DNA from: JBGMEA01 sp041447245
GTDB taxonomy: Bacteria; Bacillota; Clostridia; Eubacteriales; Anaerofustaceae
Assembly (NCBI GenBank): GCA_041447245.1
Contig: JBGMEA010000021.1
Location: 1-64,000 of the forward strand
Direction of reading: 5' to 3'
DNA length: 64,000 nt
Part shown: positions 40,506-49,529 of the stretch, piece by piece
How positions within the stretch are numbered: position 1 is the first letter of the stretch
Layout of the letters: the number at the start of each line of letters is the position of its first letter
Notes under the pieces: generated by a model
The model's input: the letters and a program-made list of their open reading frames with translations, nothing else
What the model was told of the DNA's origin: nothing
The model's database searches: none
Position numbers and translations under genes: made by a program

Positions 40506-43091
40506 TCAGTCTTCCGTTCCCGTAGACAAAACATAATCCAACGATCCGATTGCATCGGTAAGCTCCTGCTTGATCTGTCGGGAATCAAGACGCTCAAACA
40601 ACAACTCCGAATCAAGAACAAAAAGAAATTTTCCGTCTGACTTGCCTGATGAAACAATCCCTTTGATGATTCCAGCCGCTCCGCCGAATTTCGGCGCGCG
40701 CTTCACAGCGTCCGGATCCAACTCCAAGACGGTATGCAGTTCATCGACTGCCAGAGCCAGCAGATTATTCAGCGGAGTGCGCACCACGAGCAGGTGAGAG
40801 GCATCATTCGAGTAAGTGCTTTCCGCAAGGACCGTATTCAGATCGGCTACCGCAATATATTCATCGCGGTAGCCGACAGCTCCCCGGATCATTTCATTTG
40901 CGCTGAGCAGCGGAACAATCCGATCGGCATCAACCACCTCGAGAATATCCTTCTGATCCAATGCCAGACTGATCTCCCCGATGCGAAACGTAGCCAGTTT
41001 GAGCGAATGATTGTGATCCGTCAATCCGACATCGGATTGTTCAATCCATTGAGCTCCTCCGAGCACGGCTTCCGTTTGCTCGTAATCGGCAAGTTTTTCG
41101 AAAACAAATGCCAAGACATCATTCCGATACCCGTCGGTATTTTTATACTCCCGGTAGCTTGAAGAGCAGGAACTGCCGACCGCGAAATATGATTCTTCAT
41201 AAACAAGAATGTTCATTCCGTTCATTCCGTTTTGCGTGATCAGCATAGACGCAGGCAATTTCAGTTTCGTTCCGGGCCGGATATCTTCTCTGGTGGAAGA
41301 GATCACCACTCCCTTGCGATCCGTGAATACGGCAAATGAATCTTTTTTCAGCGAAAGCGCATCATGAAGCATGGTACGGAATTGGAAATCGCTGTCGAAG
41401 ACAATACCGATACCGCCGACTGTCAACGCATTGTTTTCAAAATCAGTCACGGATGCGCCGTAAATATAAGTATGACGCCCATCGTAAAGGTCACTTGCTT
41501 CAAAATCGGAGACGAAATAATTTGCTTCGTTTGCATTGATCAAAACATCACGGACAAATTTCTTTTCCACTTTTTTCCCGATATCGGAGCGGTGCGAAGG
41601 ATTGGAAACAGCGACGATCATTCCCGCTGCGTCAAACAAAAACAGATTGCTGTACACGGTATACAGACTGTTGATATATACGAGAATATCGGTCAGTTTT
41701 GCAGTATCCCGCTCTGTAAGCTGTTGCTTTGCGAGGATTTTTCGGAATGTGGTATTCAATGCCCACCAACGGCAGTCATTGGCGCGCTCATAGAGGTTGC
41801 GATCCATAATATCCGTGCACAGCGATGCAAGGAAGCCGACATCGCGCATGCTTGCGGAGATCACGGTGGAGAACAGATCACGCACCGATGTTTCAAACAA
41901 TTGACTGGTATCTTCTCCCATCTGGCTGACGGTGCGAAGAATGGGTTTGAGCCGAAGCGATTCGCCGTCTGCACGATCTTCCTTCATCAGGATCTCGCCG
42001 TTAAAAACAATGCGTCGGAGCGAACTGTTGATCTCCTGCGTTTTTCGCACGATTTCATGCAGCGCTTTGGAAAACGAATTCGCTTTCTGCATCAGCCCGT
42101 CCGTCATCTTTTGATCGGAGGCGTCGAACAATCCCTCGTTCTTTTCCAGAAATGCAAAGCGCAGCGGGATCATGATATGTCCTTTCCACCCCAGTCCGAA
42201 ATAGCCCTGATATCCTTTTGTGGCAACAGTTCTGGCAATATATTCATTTCCGCGGTAATACACGACGCCGTTCTCATCAGGGGAGACTGCTTCCGCTTTG
42301 ATCCCGATCGGAAGGTGATTTTCATCACTGCTTGCGATAACCGAATGGCTTCGGTCGACAATCGCGATGACGGAACCGTCATAATCAATATCCAGTTTTT
42401 CGAAGATGCGTTCCATTTCATTCTCAAACCGAAAACAAAGACAGATAATTCCCAGTACGGAACCCGTTTCCCCATCCGCAATTTTGCTGGAAAAAATGTG
42501 CGAAACCGCTTTATGCGGCTGCAATTCGGATTTGCGAAATGTTTCGACAAAACCGTCCGTTGAATGCAAAGTCTCCTCCAAAAGCGGATCCGTCATACGC
42601 AGACCTTCAATCGGGCTGTCTTGGTCAAGGTTAATCAGTACGCGGTTGGAATTGTCCAAAATGATAATTTCTTCGTAGACGGAATATTTCGCGACATATT
42701 CATTCAGCCGTTTCAAAAGCTTCGTGCGTTCTTCATATCGGCTTGCAATCAGTCCGGATTGTTCATTTCCGATTTCGGCAATCGCATTCGGAGAGTCGAG
42801 TTCGGAAGTGCCTCCCGCGAATCGGCGCACCTCGTCATCCGTGGCGAGAAAGCCGACATCGGCAGTTCGTTCATACAGATTTCTGATTAGGATATCCACG
42901 GCAACCTGCGCTTTGGACACGATTTTCTGCTCCAGTTTTTTTAAATTTTCCACTTCCAGTGTTTCAATCAATTCGCTTTGCAGATCAAAAAAACTGTTTT
43001 GTATTTTCTGCATATGAGGCAGAATATCTTTCGACTGTATCGGGCAATTGATCTCGCTGAATAATTTGATGCTGTCCCATTGTTCGTTCAT
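40506..43091 (-). CDS. Soluble dual-Cache sensor fused to CheW
   Basis: A protein of 861 residues. Two similar sensor segments (about 60-330 and 395-650) each show Cache-like patterns: E-E-I-I-I-L-D-N-S-N-R-V-L and N-L-F-L-F-D-A-A-G-M-I-V-A-V-S-N. They also share N-L-Y-E-R-(A/T) blocks (I-R-N-L-Y-E-R-T-A-D and D-R-N-L-Y-E-R-A-N-D), which suggests internal duplication. The C-terminal ~150 residues form a CheW domain (A-T-F-R-I-G-E-I-S-L-A-L, I-R-G-A-V-G-Y-R-D). I see no membrane helix and no methyl-accepting region, which is unusual because Cache domains are normally extracytoplasmic. No CheA or receptor gene is nearby. The ATG at 43091 has only a weak site. Confidence 0.75.
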   Translation of the reverse strand: MNEQWDSIKLFSEINCPIQSKDILPHMQKIQNSFFDLQSELIETLEVENLKKLEQKIVSKAQVAVDILIRNLYERTADVGFLATDDEVRRFAGGTSELDSPNAIAEIGNEQSGLIASRYEERTKLLKRLNEYVAKYSVYEEIIILDNSNRVLINLDQDSPIEGLRMTDPLLEETLHSTDGFVETFRKSELQPHKAVSHIFSSKIADGETGSVLGIICLCFRFENEMERIFEKLDIDYDGSVIAIVDRSHSVIASSDENHLPIGIKAEAVSPDENGVVYYRGNEYIARTVATKGYQGYFGLGWKGHIMIPLRFAFLEKNEGLFDASDQKMTDGLMQKANSFSKALHEIVRKTQEINSSLRRIVFNGEILMKEDRADGESLRLKPILRTVSQMGEDTSQLFETSVRDLFSTVISASMRDVGFLASLCTDIMDRNLYERANDCRWWALNTTFRKILAKQQLTERDTAKLTDILVYINSLYTVYSNLFLFDAAGMIVAVSNPSHRSDIGKKVEKKFVRDVLINANEANYFVSDFEASDLYDGRHTYIYGASVTDFENNALTVGGIGIVFDSDFQFRTMLHDALSLKKDSFAVFTDRKGVVISSTREDIRPGTKLKLPASMLITQNGMNGMNILVYEESYFAVGSSCSSSYREYKNTDGYRNDVLAFVFEKLADYEQTEAVLGGAQWIEQSDVGLTDHNHSLKLATFRIGEISLALDQKDILEVVDADRIVPLLSANEMIRGAVGYRDEYIAVADLNTVLAESTYSNDASHLLVVRTPLNNLLALAVDELHTVLELDPDAVKRAPKFGGAAGIIKGIVSSGKSDGKFLFVLDSELLFERLDSRQIKQELTDAIGSLDYVLSTGTED

Positions 43092-43109
43092 CTTCAGCAG
43101 ATTGCTGTT

Positions 43110-43166
43110 TTATAGCTGCACGTCCGGCATAAATGTCAAAAAATCACGATTTTGAAATGGTATCAT
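43110..43166 (-). CDS. Possible 18-codon leader peptide
   Basis: An ATG with a strong AAGGTGG 7 bases upstream opens an 18-codon frame ending in TAA 19 bases before the start of the Cache-CheW gene, whose own ribosome site is poor. It could couple or attenuate translation of that gene. There is no homology to rely on. Confidence 0.3.
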   Translation of the reverse strand: MIPFQNRDFLTFMPDVQL

Positions 43167-43575
43167 ATCCCTTCCACCTTCCTTTCAATTGGTCAAAATA
43201 AAAAAATATAACGCGAAAAAACTGCTTCAAGCGCCGTTGCTCCGCATTATAATATTCTGCTGCAATGTGTTTTATATTAGCAAAATTCTCCTTAAATTGC
43301 AACCGCATTTCTGCTAAGAATAAGTAAAATCACGTTTTTTATGATTCATTCAATTCCGAAATATTCCAAACAACACTGCTGCTATAAGTTTGCATATCGG
43401 CAGTTCGTTGGAAAAAATAACAGAGCGTGCGAAAAAAATCTCAATTATTTTTCGTACACTCTTCAATTTTATTATAGCATAAAAAAATCCAAAAAAACAG
43501 ACTCGACAAGCCCTCTGATACACGGTAAACTAAGCACACGAAGAACAATCATTTTGTCAGGCAAGGAGAACTTAT
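43167..43575. other. Noncoding spacer with imperfect hairpin
   Basis: About 410 bases between divergent genes with no credible reading frame. It contains an imperfect 14-bp stem at about 43424-43463 (GAGCGTGCGAAAAA facing TTTTTCGTACACTC), and A/T-rich promoter-like sequence on both sides. Nothing else is recognised. Confidence 0.5.
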
Positions 43576-44199
43576 ATGAATCCGAAAAAAGATTACAACC
43601 GTATCTTGGCGCAAAAAACAATCGAAGCATTCTCTGAACGAAATATCACGGGTTATTATTGCGAAACGGCAGCGGAGGCCAAAGAAAAAGCCCTCTCTCT
43701 GATTCCTGCAGAAAGCACTGTTTCCTGCGGAGGCTCGGAAACACTGAAGCAAACAGGCATGATCGAAGCCTTGAGGGATGGCGATTACCGTTTTTTTGAT
43801 CCTCACGCAGCAATGGGAGCCATGGAGAAAAACAACGTCGCGCACGCCGCTCTGAGTGTGGACTACTTTTTCATGAGCGCCAATGCAATCTCTTCCGACG
43901 GGGAACTCGTCAACATCGACGGATACGGAAACCGCGTCTCCGCTATGATATTCGGACCGAGCCATGTGATTGTCATTGCGGGAATGAACAAGGTCACGAA
44001 TGACCTTAACAGTGCAATCAATCGTGCGAAACACATTGCCGCCCCGAAAACCCTTTTGCTGTTCCGACAGGACTATCCCTCGTTCAATGAGCTGGACACA
44101 CAGGCCGAGCGGGGTTCGAATCACCTGGTCGTTACGACAGGTTCTGCCGTGAAAGATCGAATGATTGTGATTCTGGTCGACGAAGAACTGGGATTTTAA
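43576..44199 (+). CDS. LUD-domain protein (LutC-like)
   Basis: This 207-residue protein is a single LUD domain. Visible are V-S-C-G-G-S-E-T-L near residue 50, S-A-N-A-I-S-S-D-G-E-L-V-N-I-D-G-Y-G-N-R-V and F-G-P-S-H-V-I-V-I-A-G-M-N-K, all characteristic of this family. The LutABC lactate-oxidation partners are absent, and stand-alone LUD proteins are common in anaerobes with unknown substrate. CAAGGAGAA is upstream of the ATG. It is divergent from the Cache-CheW gene. Confidence 0.87.
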   Translation: MNPKKDYNRILAQKTIEAFSERNITGYYCETAAEAKEKALSLIPAESTVSCGGSETLKQTGMIEALRDGDYRFFDPHAAMGAMEKNNVAHAALSVDYFFMSANAISSDGELVNIDGYGNRVSAMIFGPSHVIVIAGMNKVTNDLNSAINRAKHIAAPKTLLLFRQDYPSFNELDTQAERGSNHLVVTTGSAVKDRMIVILVDEELGF

Positions 44200-44221
44200 T
44201 ACCACCCCTGTAATTTTTATA

Positions 44222-44251
44222 AAAAAAAGAAAACGCATTGTTTTCTTTTTC
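44222..44251. terminator. Bidirectional terminator
   Basis: AGAAAAC-GCATT-GTTTTCT with a T-run on the plus strand and an A-run that gives a T-run on the minus strand, between the convergent LUD and yfcE-like genes. Confidence 0.8.
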
Positions 44252-44273
44252 TGCAGTCCTGTAAATCCACTGT

Positions 44274-44819
44274 TTAATTTATGGTTGCGGAACGGAACAC
44301 GGTCCCGTCCAAACATTTGATCTCGAAAAGAGAATCCGTCAATACGCCGTAAGTATGCGGGTTCTGTTCTTTCGGCAAGGTAATCGATCCCGGATTGATC
44401 AGAAAGATACCGTCTTTGCGCTCAATAAGCGGGATATGGGTATGCCCGAAGAAAAAGACGTCACCCGCCGAAAGAGGCGGCAGAGAATCGGGATGAAACA
44501 GATGCCCGTGTGTGAGAAACAATCGCTTTGTTTCATGCAGTACAACGGAATAATCCGATCGGATCGGAAAATCCAGCACCATCTGATCGACTTCGGAATC
44601 GCAATTCCCTCTCACGGCAATGATTTTATGCGCATACGCATTGAGAAGCGCTGCGGTTTCTTTCGGATCGTACCCTTCGGGCAGCGGATTGCGTGCACCG
44701 TGATATAATTCATCCCCGAGCAGAATCAGCCACTCCGCCTGTTCTGTTTCAAAACGGTCGAGCGCCTGTTTCAAATAATGCGCGGAACCGTGGATATCCG
44801 ATAAAAAAAATAACTTCAT
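44274..44819 (-). CDS. yfcE: YfcE-type metallophosphodiesterase
   Basis: A 181-residue calcineurin-like phosphoesterase. All metal-site motifs are present: S-D-I-H-G near the start, L-G-D-E-L-Y-H-G, V-R-G-N-C-D-S, L-T-H-G-H and F-G-H-T-H. The length and the order of motifs match the YfcE/MJ0936 group of small cytoplasmic phosphodiesterases whose natural substrate is not settled. GGAGG is 6 bases upstream. Confidence 0.9.
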   Translation of the reverse strand: MKLFFLSDIHGSAHYLKQALDRFETEQAEWLILLGDELYHGARNPLPEGYDPKETAALLNAYAHKIIAVRGNCDSEVDQMVLDFPIRSDYSVVLHETKRLFLTHGHLFHPDSLPPLSAGDVFFFGHTHIPLIERKDGIFLINPGSITLPKEQNPHTYGVLTDSLFEIKCLDGTVFRSATIN

Positions 44820-44879
44820 ACTGTCCTCCGAAATGATTCGATGAATCTTGTTTATCTATCATATATTGACGACGTTTTC

Positions 44880-45527
44880 TTATGATAGCGTGTTTTGTTC
44901 TTTTATCGCAAGTCTTTTTGCCATTTTTTCTTTCGATATATTCATGGAAGCGGTCAGCAGAATCATGCTGACTGCCGTGCCTTCCCGAACATAAAGCGGC
45001 AGCCCGAAAGCAAGAGAAACGCCGAGCGATACCGCCGCGGAAAACAAATCGACCCCGTAACGGAAAAACGCAAATTTGCGCGATGTGCATGATTCCATTT
45101 CCACACAAAAACTTTCGATGGGAAATGTGATGACATTGTAGTGAATGATCATACCGACAGACAGTCCGCTGATTACGGTGCCGACGGACAGCACCAGCAG
45201 TTTCATCAGATAAGTGTGCACTGCAAAATTCTGCAGAATGGTATAAACGTAAAAATTGATCAGTGAGCCGAAAATCAGAACAAACACTGCCTGCAGCACA
45301 TACTTGAACGGATGACGGAATTTTGTGAGGATCATATAAGCAAGAAGGAATGCGAAGTTGAACAGCGTGGTAACCGTTCCGACTTTCAAGCCGGAAGCTG
45401 CCGAGAGCGCAACATTCATCGCATTGTAGGCACTCACCCCGATATCCACCTGAATGCTCAGGCTGACCCCGAATGCGGAAATGCAGTAAAAAAGCAGTGA
45501 CAGCAGCAGTCGTTTGATTTGTTCCAT
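44880..45527 (-). CDS. YczE/YitT-family membrane protein
   Basis: The protein has 215 residues and about five or six hydrophobic helices. The N-terminal block F-G-V-S-L-S-I-Q-V-D-I-G-V-S-A-Y-N-A and the central G-L-S-V-G-M-I-I-H match the YczE/YyaS/YitT family of membrane proteins of unknown activity. The ATG at 45527 has AAGGAT 6 bases upstream; an in-frame extension to 45575 lacks one. It is divergent from a Crp/Fnr-type regulator gene and may be its target. Confidence 0.8.
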   Translation of the reverse strand: MEQIKRLLLSLLFYCISAFGVSLSIQVDIGVSAYNAMNVALSAASGLKVGTVTTLFNFAFLLAYMILTKFRHPFKYVLQAVFVLIFGSLINFYVYTILQNFAVHTYLMKLLVLSVGTVISGLSVGMIIHYNVITFPIESFCVEMESCTSRKFAFFRYGVDLFSAAVSLGVSLAFGLPLYVREGTAVSMILLTASMNISKEKMAKRLAIKEQNTLS

Positions 45528-45583
45528 AATCGATCCTTCGGAAAGTTTTCGTTTCATTGCTACCATCATACACAAAAAGAAGT

Positions 45584-45605
45584 TATAATTATATGAGATA
45601 TCTCA
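45584..45605 (+). promoter_or_regulatory. -10 box and palindrome before the Crp/Fnr-type gene
   Basis: TATAAT at 45584-45589 is followed by the perfect palindrome TGAGATATCTCA (45594-45605), 15 bases before the start codon. The position at the likely transcript start suggests autorepression. The palindrome is not a canonical Crp (TGTGA-TCACA) site, and no good -35 is seen. Confidence 0.45.
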
Positions 45606-45619
45606 CATTCGAGGTAAAT

Positions 45620-46297
45620 ATGGAACGAATTCACAAAAGAACTTCTGCTCAATCAGAGGGAATAAATGAATCCACTATCGGGATTATGAATACGGAAGTG
45701 ACGGAAACCGTGCGGTTTCTTTCCGGGGAAACCATCATCTCTTCGCAGCACAGCGTCGATTATTTATATCTGATGAGACAGGGAAAAGCAAAAATATGTC
45801 TGACGCATGAAAACGGGAAACTGTCGATCATCGAGTTCATCGGAAGCGGAGAGTATCTGGGAGAACTGACGTTTCTGGGAATCGAGACGCAGCCGAAAGA
45901 TGTCATTGCACTGACGGAATGCATCTGCCTGCGGGTGCCGATGACATACGCGATGAAGCAGTTTTCCTCCGATGCGGATTTTCTGTTCGCCTTATCGCAA
46001 TATCTGGGGAAAAAACTGATGCGGCGTTCCTGGTTTCAGAGCAAGATGCAGAGTTATGAATTGAAAAACAGACTGGCCGCGCATATCCTGCTGCTGGAGA
46101 CGGACGGAATCTACCGAGAGAAACACACGGAAACCGCCGAATATCTCGGGGTCAGTTACCGCCATCTGCTGTATACATTCAAAGAATTTCTGGATGACGG
46201 CTTTCTTGTGAAGGCAAAACAAGGCTACCTCGTCAACCGCGAAAAACTCGAACCGCTGTCCGCCGATATTCTCGTAAAGCAAAACCAATCGTATTAA
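45620..46297 (+). CDS. Crp/Fnr-family regulator (YeiL-like)
   Basis: A protein of 225 residues with an N-terminal cyclic-nucleotide-binding-type beta-roll (L-S-G-E-T-I-I-S-S-Q-H, G-S-G-E-Y-L-G-E-L) and a C-terminal winged helix (T-A-E-Y-L-G-V-S-Y-R-H-L-L-Y-T-F-K-E-F). No cysteine cluster for an Fe-S centre is present at the N-terminus, and the Arg needed for cAMP is not evident, so the effector is unknown. The ATG at 45620 with GAGGTAA is preferred over in-frame ATG codons further upstream, which lie within the promoter. Confidence 0.85.
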   Translation: MERIHKRTSAQSEGINESTIGIMNTEVTETVRFLSGETIISSQHSVDYLYLMRQGKAKICLTHENGKLSIIEFIGSGEYLGELTFLGIETQPKDVIALTECICLRVPMTYAMKQFSSDADFLFALSQYLGKKLMRRSWFQSKMQSYELKNRLAAHILLLETDGIYREKHTETAEYLGVSYRHLLYTFKEFLDDGFLVKAKQGYLVNREKLEPLSADILVKQNQSY

Positions 46298-46305
46298 CTC
46301 GGCAT

Positions 46306-46340
46306 ACAAAACGCACGTCTGCGGACGTGCGTTGTTTTGT
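46306..46340. terminator. Bidirectional terminator
   Basis: AACGCACGTC-TGCG-GACGTGCGTT, a 10-bp perfect stem with T-rich flank on the plus strand and A-rich flank on the other side, between the convergent regulator and GNAT genes. Confidence 0.85.
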
Positions 46341-46880
46341 TCATACCCATTCCTTTTGCAATATGGCATAGACGCAGTCATCGCACCAGATGCCGTCCAT
46401 CCAATAGCTTTGCACAAAATGCGCTTCTTTGCAAAAACCGAGCGCTTCCAACAAATGCACCGAGCTTTGGTTATCGGGATCGACCGATGCGCTGATGCGG
46501 TGTTTTCCGTAAACCGAAAACAGCAGATCGATGATGGCATTCACTGCCTCTCTCGCATATCCCTTGCCCTGAAAATAAGGATCAAGTGTGTATCCGAGTT
46601 CCGCCTGCCTGCCATCATCGAAAAAATGCACTCCGAGATCCCCGATCATCCGCCCGTCTTTCAGACAGATTGCCGCCTGAAACCAGGTGTCGTCGGTATC
46701 GAACGCTGTTTGTACCGTCGTCTCGATGAATCGTTGCGCGTCCGTTTGTTCCTTGGGTCGGAAGGATTGGTAGCGAAACACTTCGGGCATTGATCGGTAA
46801 GAAAAAAATGGTTCCGTATCCGATAATGCAAGCGTTCTGAGTATCAGTCGATCTGTTTCGATGGGTTGAAATCCGTTCAT
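46341..46880 (-). CDS. RimJ/RimL-type GNAT acetyltransferase
   Basis: This 179-residue protein begins with the classic I-E-T-D-R-L-I-L-R-T-L and has the acetyl-CoA loop L-D-P-Y-F-Q-G-K-G-Y-A-R-E-A-V. V-D-P-D-N-Q-S-S-V-H-L-L-E-A-L-G-F follows, as in N-terminal or small-molecule acetyltransferases of the RimJ/RimL group. Substrate unknown. AGGTAA lies 5 bases upstream. Confidence 0.87.
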   Translation of the reverse strand: MNGFQPIETDRLILRTLALSDTEPFFSYRSMPEVFRYQSFRPKEQTDAQRFIETTVQTAFDTDDTWFQAAICLKDGRMIGDLGVHFFDDGRQAELGYTLDPYFQGKGYAREAVNAIIDLLFSVYGKHRISASVDPDNQSSVHLLEALGFCKEAHFVQSYWMDGIWCDDCVYAILQKEWV

Positions 46881-46901
46881 ACGATTTACCTGCTTTGATG
46901 G

Positions 46902-48758
46902 TTAAGCATTATCCTGCGCAATCAGAATCAGATAATCCTCCGACGTAAACGTCACTTTGTCCTTTTTGGGAGGATTGGTGATGATGCTCAGCCCCTGTCC
47001 TGCAACTTTCTTATATCCGATTGCGATTTCTCCGCGCTGTCTCGCAAGCTCGGTGATCGTGTAAAAATCGGTTTCGACATCGGTTTTTACATAACGGCTT
47101 GCTTTTTTCATGTACAGTTCCGACCCGTCCGCATCAAGCAGATCTTCGAACAGCAAGGACAATTTTCTGTTTTCCGAAACCTGCGTGATGATGAGGTTTG
47201 TGATGGAACTGCCGACGACAAAGTCCGTAACATTCGCGATTTTCGCCAGTTTCTGATTGCTGACGGAACGCATTTCGCTGATGAGATTATATTCTATTTC
47301 CCGTTTTTTCTCGATATCCCTGATGTGGATGAGCAAGAGCAATGTTTTTGAGTCCGATTCCTCAATATCCTGCTCCATATTGCTCAGAAGCAGAATGGTG
47401 TCCACGCCTTCCGAAATCAGACTCTCCAGTGTGGGACGATGATAAATATCGCAGATTTGTGTGCCGAGAATCAGATTTTGATAAGGACGATCCGCAATGG
47501 GGCACGGAAGTTCCGCGCAGGCAACCGTCACCGCCGTTCCTGCGCTGACATAATTGTCCAGCTCCGTCAGAACATTCGGCAGATATTCATTGTAGCCGAG
47601 CACAAGCAGATTGCTGGTCTCTCCGTGATGCGTTCCGTTTCCTGAAGCTGAGGACAAATCAACAGAAGGAGCAGTGAGGCTCGGCATGGAAGCGCCGTCG
47701 TCCTCCGCAAGATGAATAACGGCGTCATCGGCAAGAAGGACAGTATCCATCGGCGGATTGAGCATGACATTTCCGCCCCGATTCAGCCCGACCACGGCGG
47801 AACATTCAAACAGATTGAGAATTTCTCCGAACTGTTTTCCCGCGAGTTGGGGAAAAGTTTCGAAATAAAACTCGTCTCCCGAAAAATCGAAGAACTCCGT
47901 CAGCACCAGAGACAGCCCCGGCTGACGGCAGGTGTGGGCGATGATGCGGGAGAGCGCATCTTTGAAGTACAGCACTTCCGCTTTGCCCTCGCCCGCAATT
48001 TTGGCGGCTTCGAGATTTTCGATATTGTGAATCATCGTGGTAATATGCAGACCGCTGTCAAACGCCTGCTTCGCTTTGAGATAGTTCACAAGCGCAAGCA
48101 GTATTTTGATGACGGAGAAATCATCCTCGGCATTGACGATCACCGAGCGGGATGATTCCAAGGAGGCACGCTCATACAGAAATGTTTCGGTGAGCTTGCC
48201 GGATCGGCAGATGATGCGGGTGGTCTTCAGGTCTTCGATGTGACCCTTGATCAGTTCCTCCATCACTTCTTTTTCTTCTTCGCCGAGCACGACGATGCAG
48301 TTTTTCGCGTGATTTTCTCCCGCCTCGATCAGCTCGGAAATGATGGTGTAAATGCCGTCGTTAAAGCCGATGATAACGGTGTGACCGCTTTCCAATACTC
48401 GGGAGGTACCTTTGCGCAGCGCATAGAGTTTCTGCTCGAAACCGGTGCTGATGATCCCGATGAGGATGCTGGTGACGAAAATGCCGCAGACCGTGACGAC
48501 GGACATAAGCACGAGGAAGCCGACATTCGACGTATCGTCTCCCGATAAGGTACCCGCATCGATGGCATGCATGAGGCTCTGCCAGATGCTCACGCCCGCG
48601 CTCTGATCGGTGTTGAGGAATACCCCGATGATGCCCGCAATGACGACAACCGCCGCCGTGATGAGAAACAGCATCCCGACAAGCGCGATGGTTCCCTTTG
48701 CCATAACAAGATCAAATAAATAGCCCAGTTTTTCTTTCAGTTTCGGTTTTCTCTGCAT
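46902..48758 (-). CDS. CASTOR/POLLUX-like ion channel protein
   Basis: A protein of 618 residues. Two N-terminal membrane helices (about 20-45 and 82-108) flank a short pore-like loop. Two Rossmann-like RCK/TrkA-N regions follow, starting at G-H-T-V-I-I-G-F-N-D-G and L-L-V-L-G-Y-N-E-Y-L-P, and a C-terminal TrkA-C-like part. The sequence around R-K-G-T-S-R-V-L-E-S-G-H-T matches the CASTOR/POLLUX/SYM8 family, whose plant members are nuclear cation channels; bacterial members are poorly studied. AGGAAAT is just upstream. It is followed by a GNAT gene. Confidence 0.82.
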   Translation of the reverse strand: MQRKPKLKEKLGYLFDLVMAKGTIALVGMLFLITAAVVVIAGIIGVFLNTDQSAGVSIWQSLMHAIDAGTLSGDDTSNVGFLVLMSVVTVCGIFVTSILIGIISTGFEQKLYALRKGTSRVLESGHTVIIGFNDGIYTIISELIEAGENHAKNCIVVLGEEEKEVMEELIKGHIEDLKTTRIICRSGKLTETFLYERASLESSRSVIVNAEDDFSVIKILLALVNYLKAKQAFDSGLHITTMIHNIENLEAAKIAGEGKAEVLYFKDALSRIIAHTCRQPGLSLVLTEFFDFSGDEFYFETFPQLAGKQFGEILNLFECSAVVGLNRGGNVMLNPPMDTVLLADDAVIHLAEDDGASMPSLTAPSVDLSSASGNGTHHGETSNLLVLGYNEYLPNVLTELDNYVSAGTAVTVACAELPCPIADRPYQNLILGTQICDIYHRPTLESLISEGVDTILLLSNMEQDIEESDSKTLLLLIHIRDIEKKREIEYNLISEMRSVSNQKLAKIANVTDFVVGSSITNLIITQVSENRKLSLLFEDLLDADGSELYMKKASRYVKTDVETDFYTITELARQRGEIAIGYKKVAGQGLSIITNPPKKDKVTFTSEDYLILIAQDNA

Positions 48759-48815
48759 ATTTCCTGTACTCCGTTCCCTTATGCGTTGCTTATTTTGTAT
48801 TGTTTGCGGATTCTG

Positions 48816-49514
48816 TTACGTCCCGAAAAACGACACGCCGTCCGATTCATATCGGATGAAGGTCACACCGTAACGCTCCACCTGCGTGCCCGTAAGTTCA
48901 TGGCGGATCATTTTGTCCGCTGCCGAAATGAGATGATTGATCGCTTCGGGTTTGACTTCCAAATCGTAGTGAGAGGAATACACGACGTCAAATGTGTCCA
49001 TCATCTCCTGCAATTTTCCCATGCTCGCGCGATAGGCTTCGAAGTTGCGCCCGTCTCCGAACATGAAGATGGAGCCGCCCGTCTGCACGCTGTCTCCGCC
49101 GACAAGAAACCGCTTTTCGCGTTCCAGAAGCGCGATGCTGCCGGGTGTGTGCCCGGGAAGAAGAATGACCTCGAAACGGTAAGTGCCGATGTCGAGAATG
49201 TCGCCCTCCCACAGCGGTGACATGACGAGGGGTTCCGCGCTCTTTTTTGCGTAATAATCGAATTCGCTCGGGTGCATCAAGCGGCGTTCAAAATGCTTCG
49301 CCGCACCGATGTGATCCCTGTCCGCATGGGTGAAGACCGCAGTGACGGGCAGGTCGGTGAGCGCATCCACCACCGCTTTCAGATCGCCTTCGCCCGTGCA
49401 GGTGTCCACAAGCAGTGCTTCCCGCTCGCCGAGAAACAGAAAGCAGCGCACCATGGCACCCTGCTCGATGGCATAGAAATTTTCTTTGATCTGTTTGGTT
49501 GTGTAGGTTGGCAT
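48816..49514 (-). CDS. MBL-fold metallohydrolase
   Basis: The protein (232 residues) has the metallo-beta-lactamase fold. The metal motif is V-F-T-H-A-D-R-D-H-I-G (HxDxDH-type, with Ala after the first His), with later L-L-P-G-H-T-P-G-S, V-G-G-D-S and S-S-H-Y-D-L. Substrate unknown; a glyoxalase II-like or other hydrolase role is possible. The ATG at 49514 has GAGGT 6 bases upstream. It lies directly downstream of an AT-rich islet gene, whose stop is 15 bases before it. Confidence 0.85.
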   Translation of the reverse strand: MPTYTTKQIKENFYAIEQGAMVRCFLFLGEREALLVDTCTGEGDLKAVVDALTDLPVTAVFTHADRDHIGAAKHFERRLMHPSEFDYYAKKSAEPLVMSPLWEGDILDIGTYRFEVILLPGHTPGSIALLEREKRFLVGGDSVQTGGSIFMFGDGRNFEAYRASMGKLQEMMDTFDVVYSSHYDLEVKPEAINHLISAADKMIRHELTGTQVERYGVTFIRYESDGVSFFGT

Positions 49515-49529
49515 GGGGTACCTCAAGAA

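Noticed and set aside
41364..42563. 399-codon plus-strand frame opposite the Cache-CheW gene
   Set aside because: Antisense shadow without a ribosome site or motifs.
40506..43091. Chemotaxis gene cluster
   Set aside because: No CheA, CheY, CheB/R or receptor gene occurs in the window; only the CheW fusion is present.
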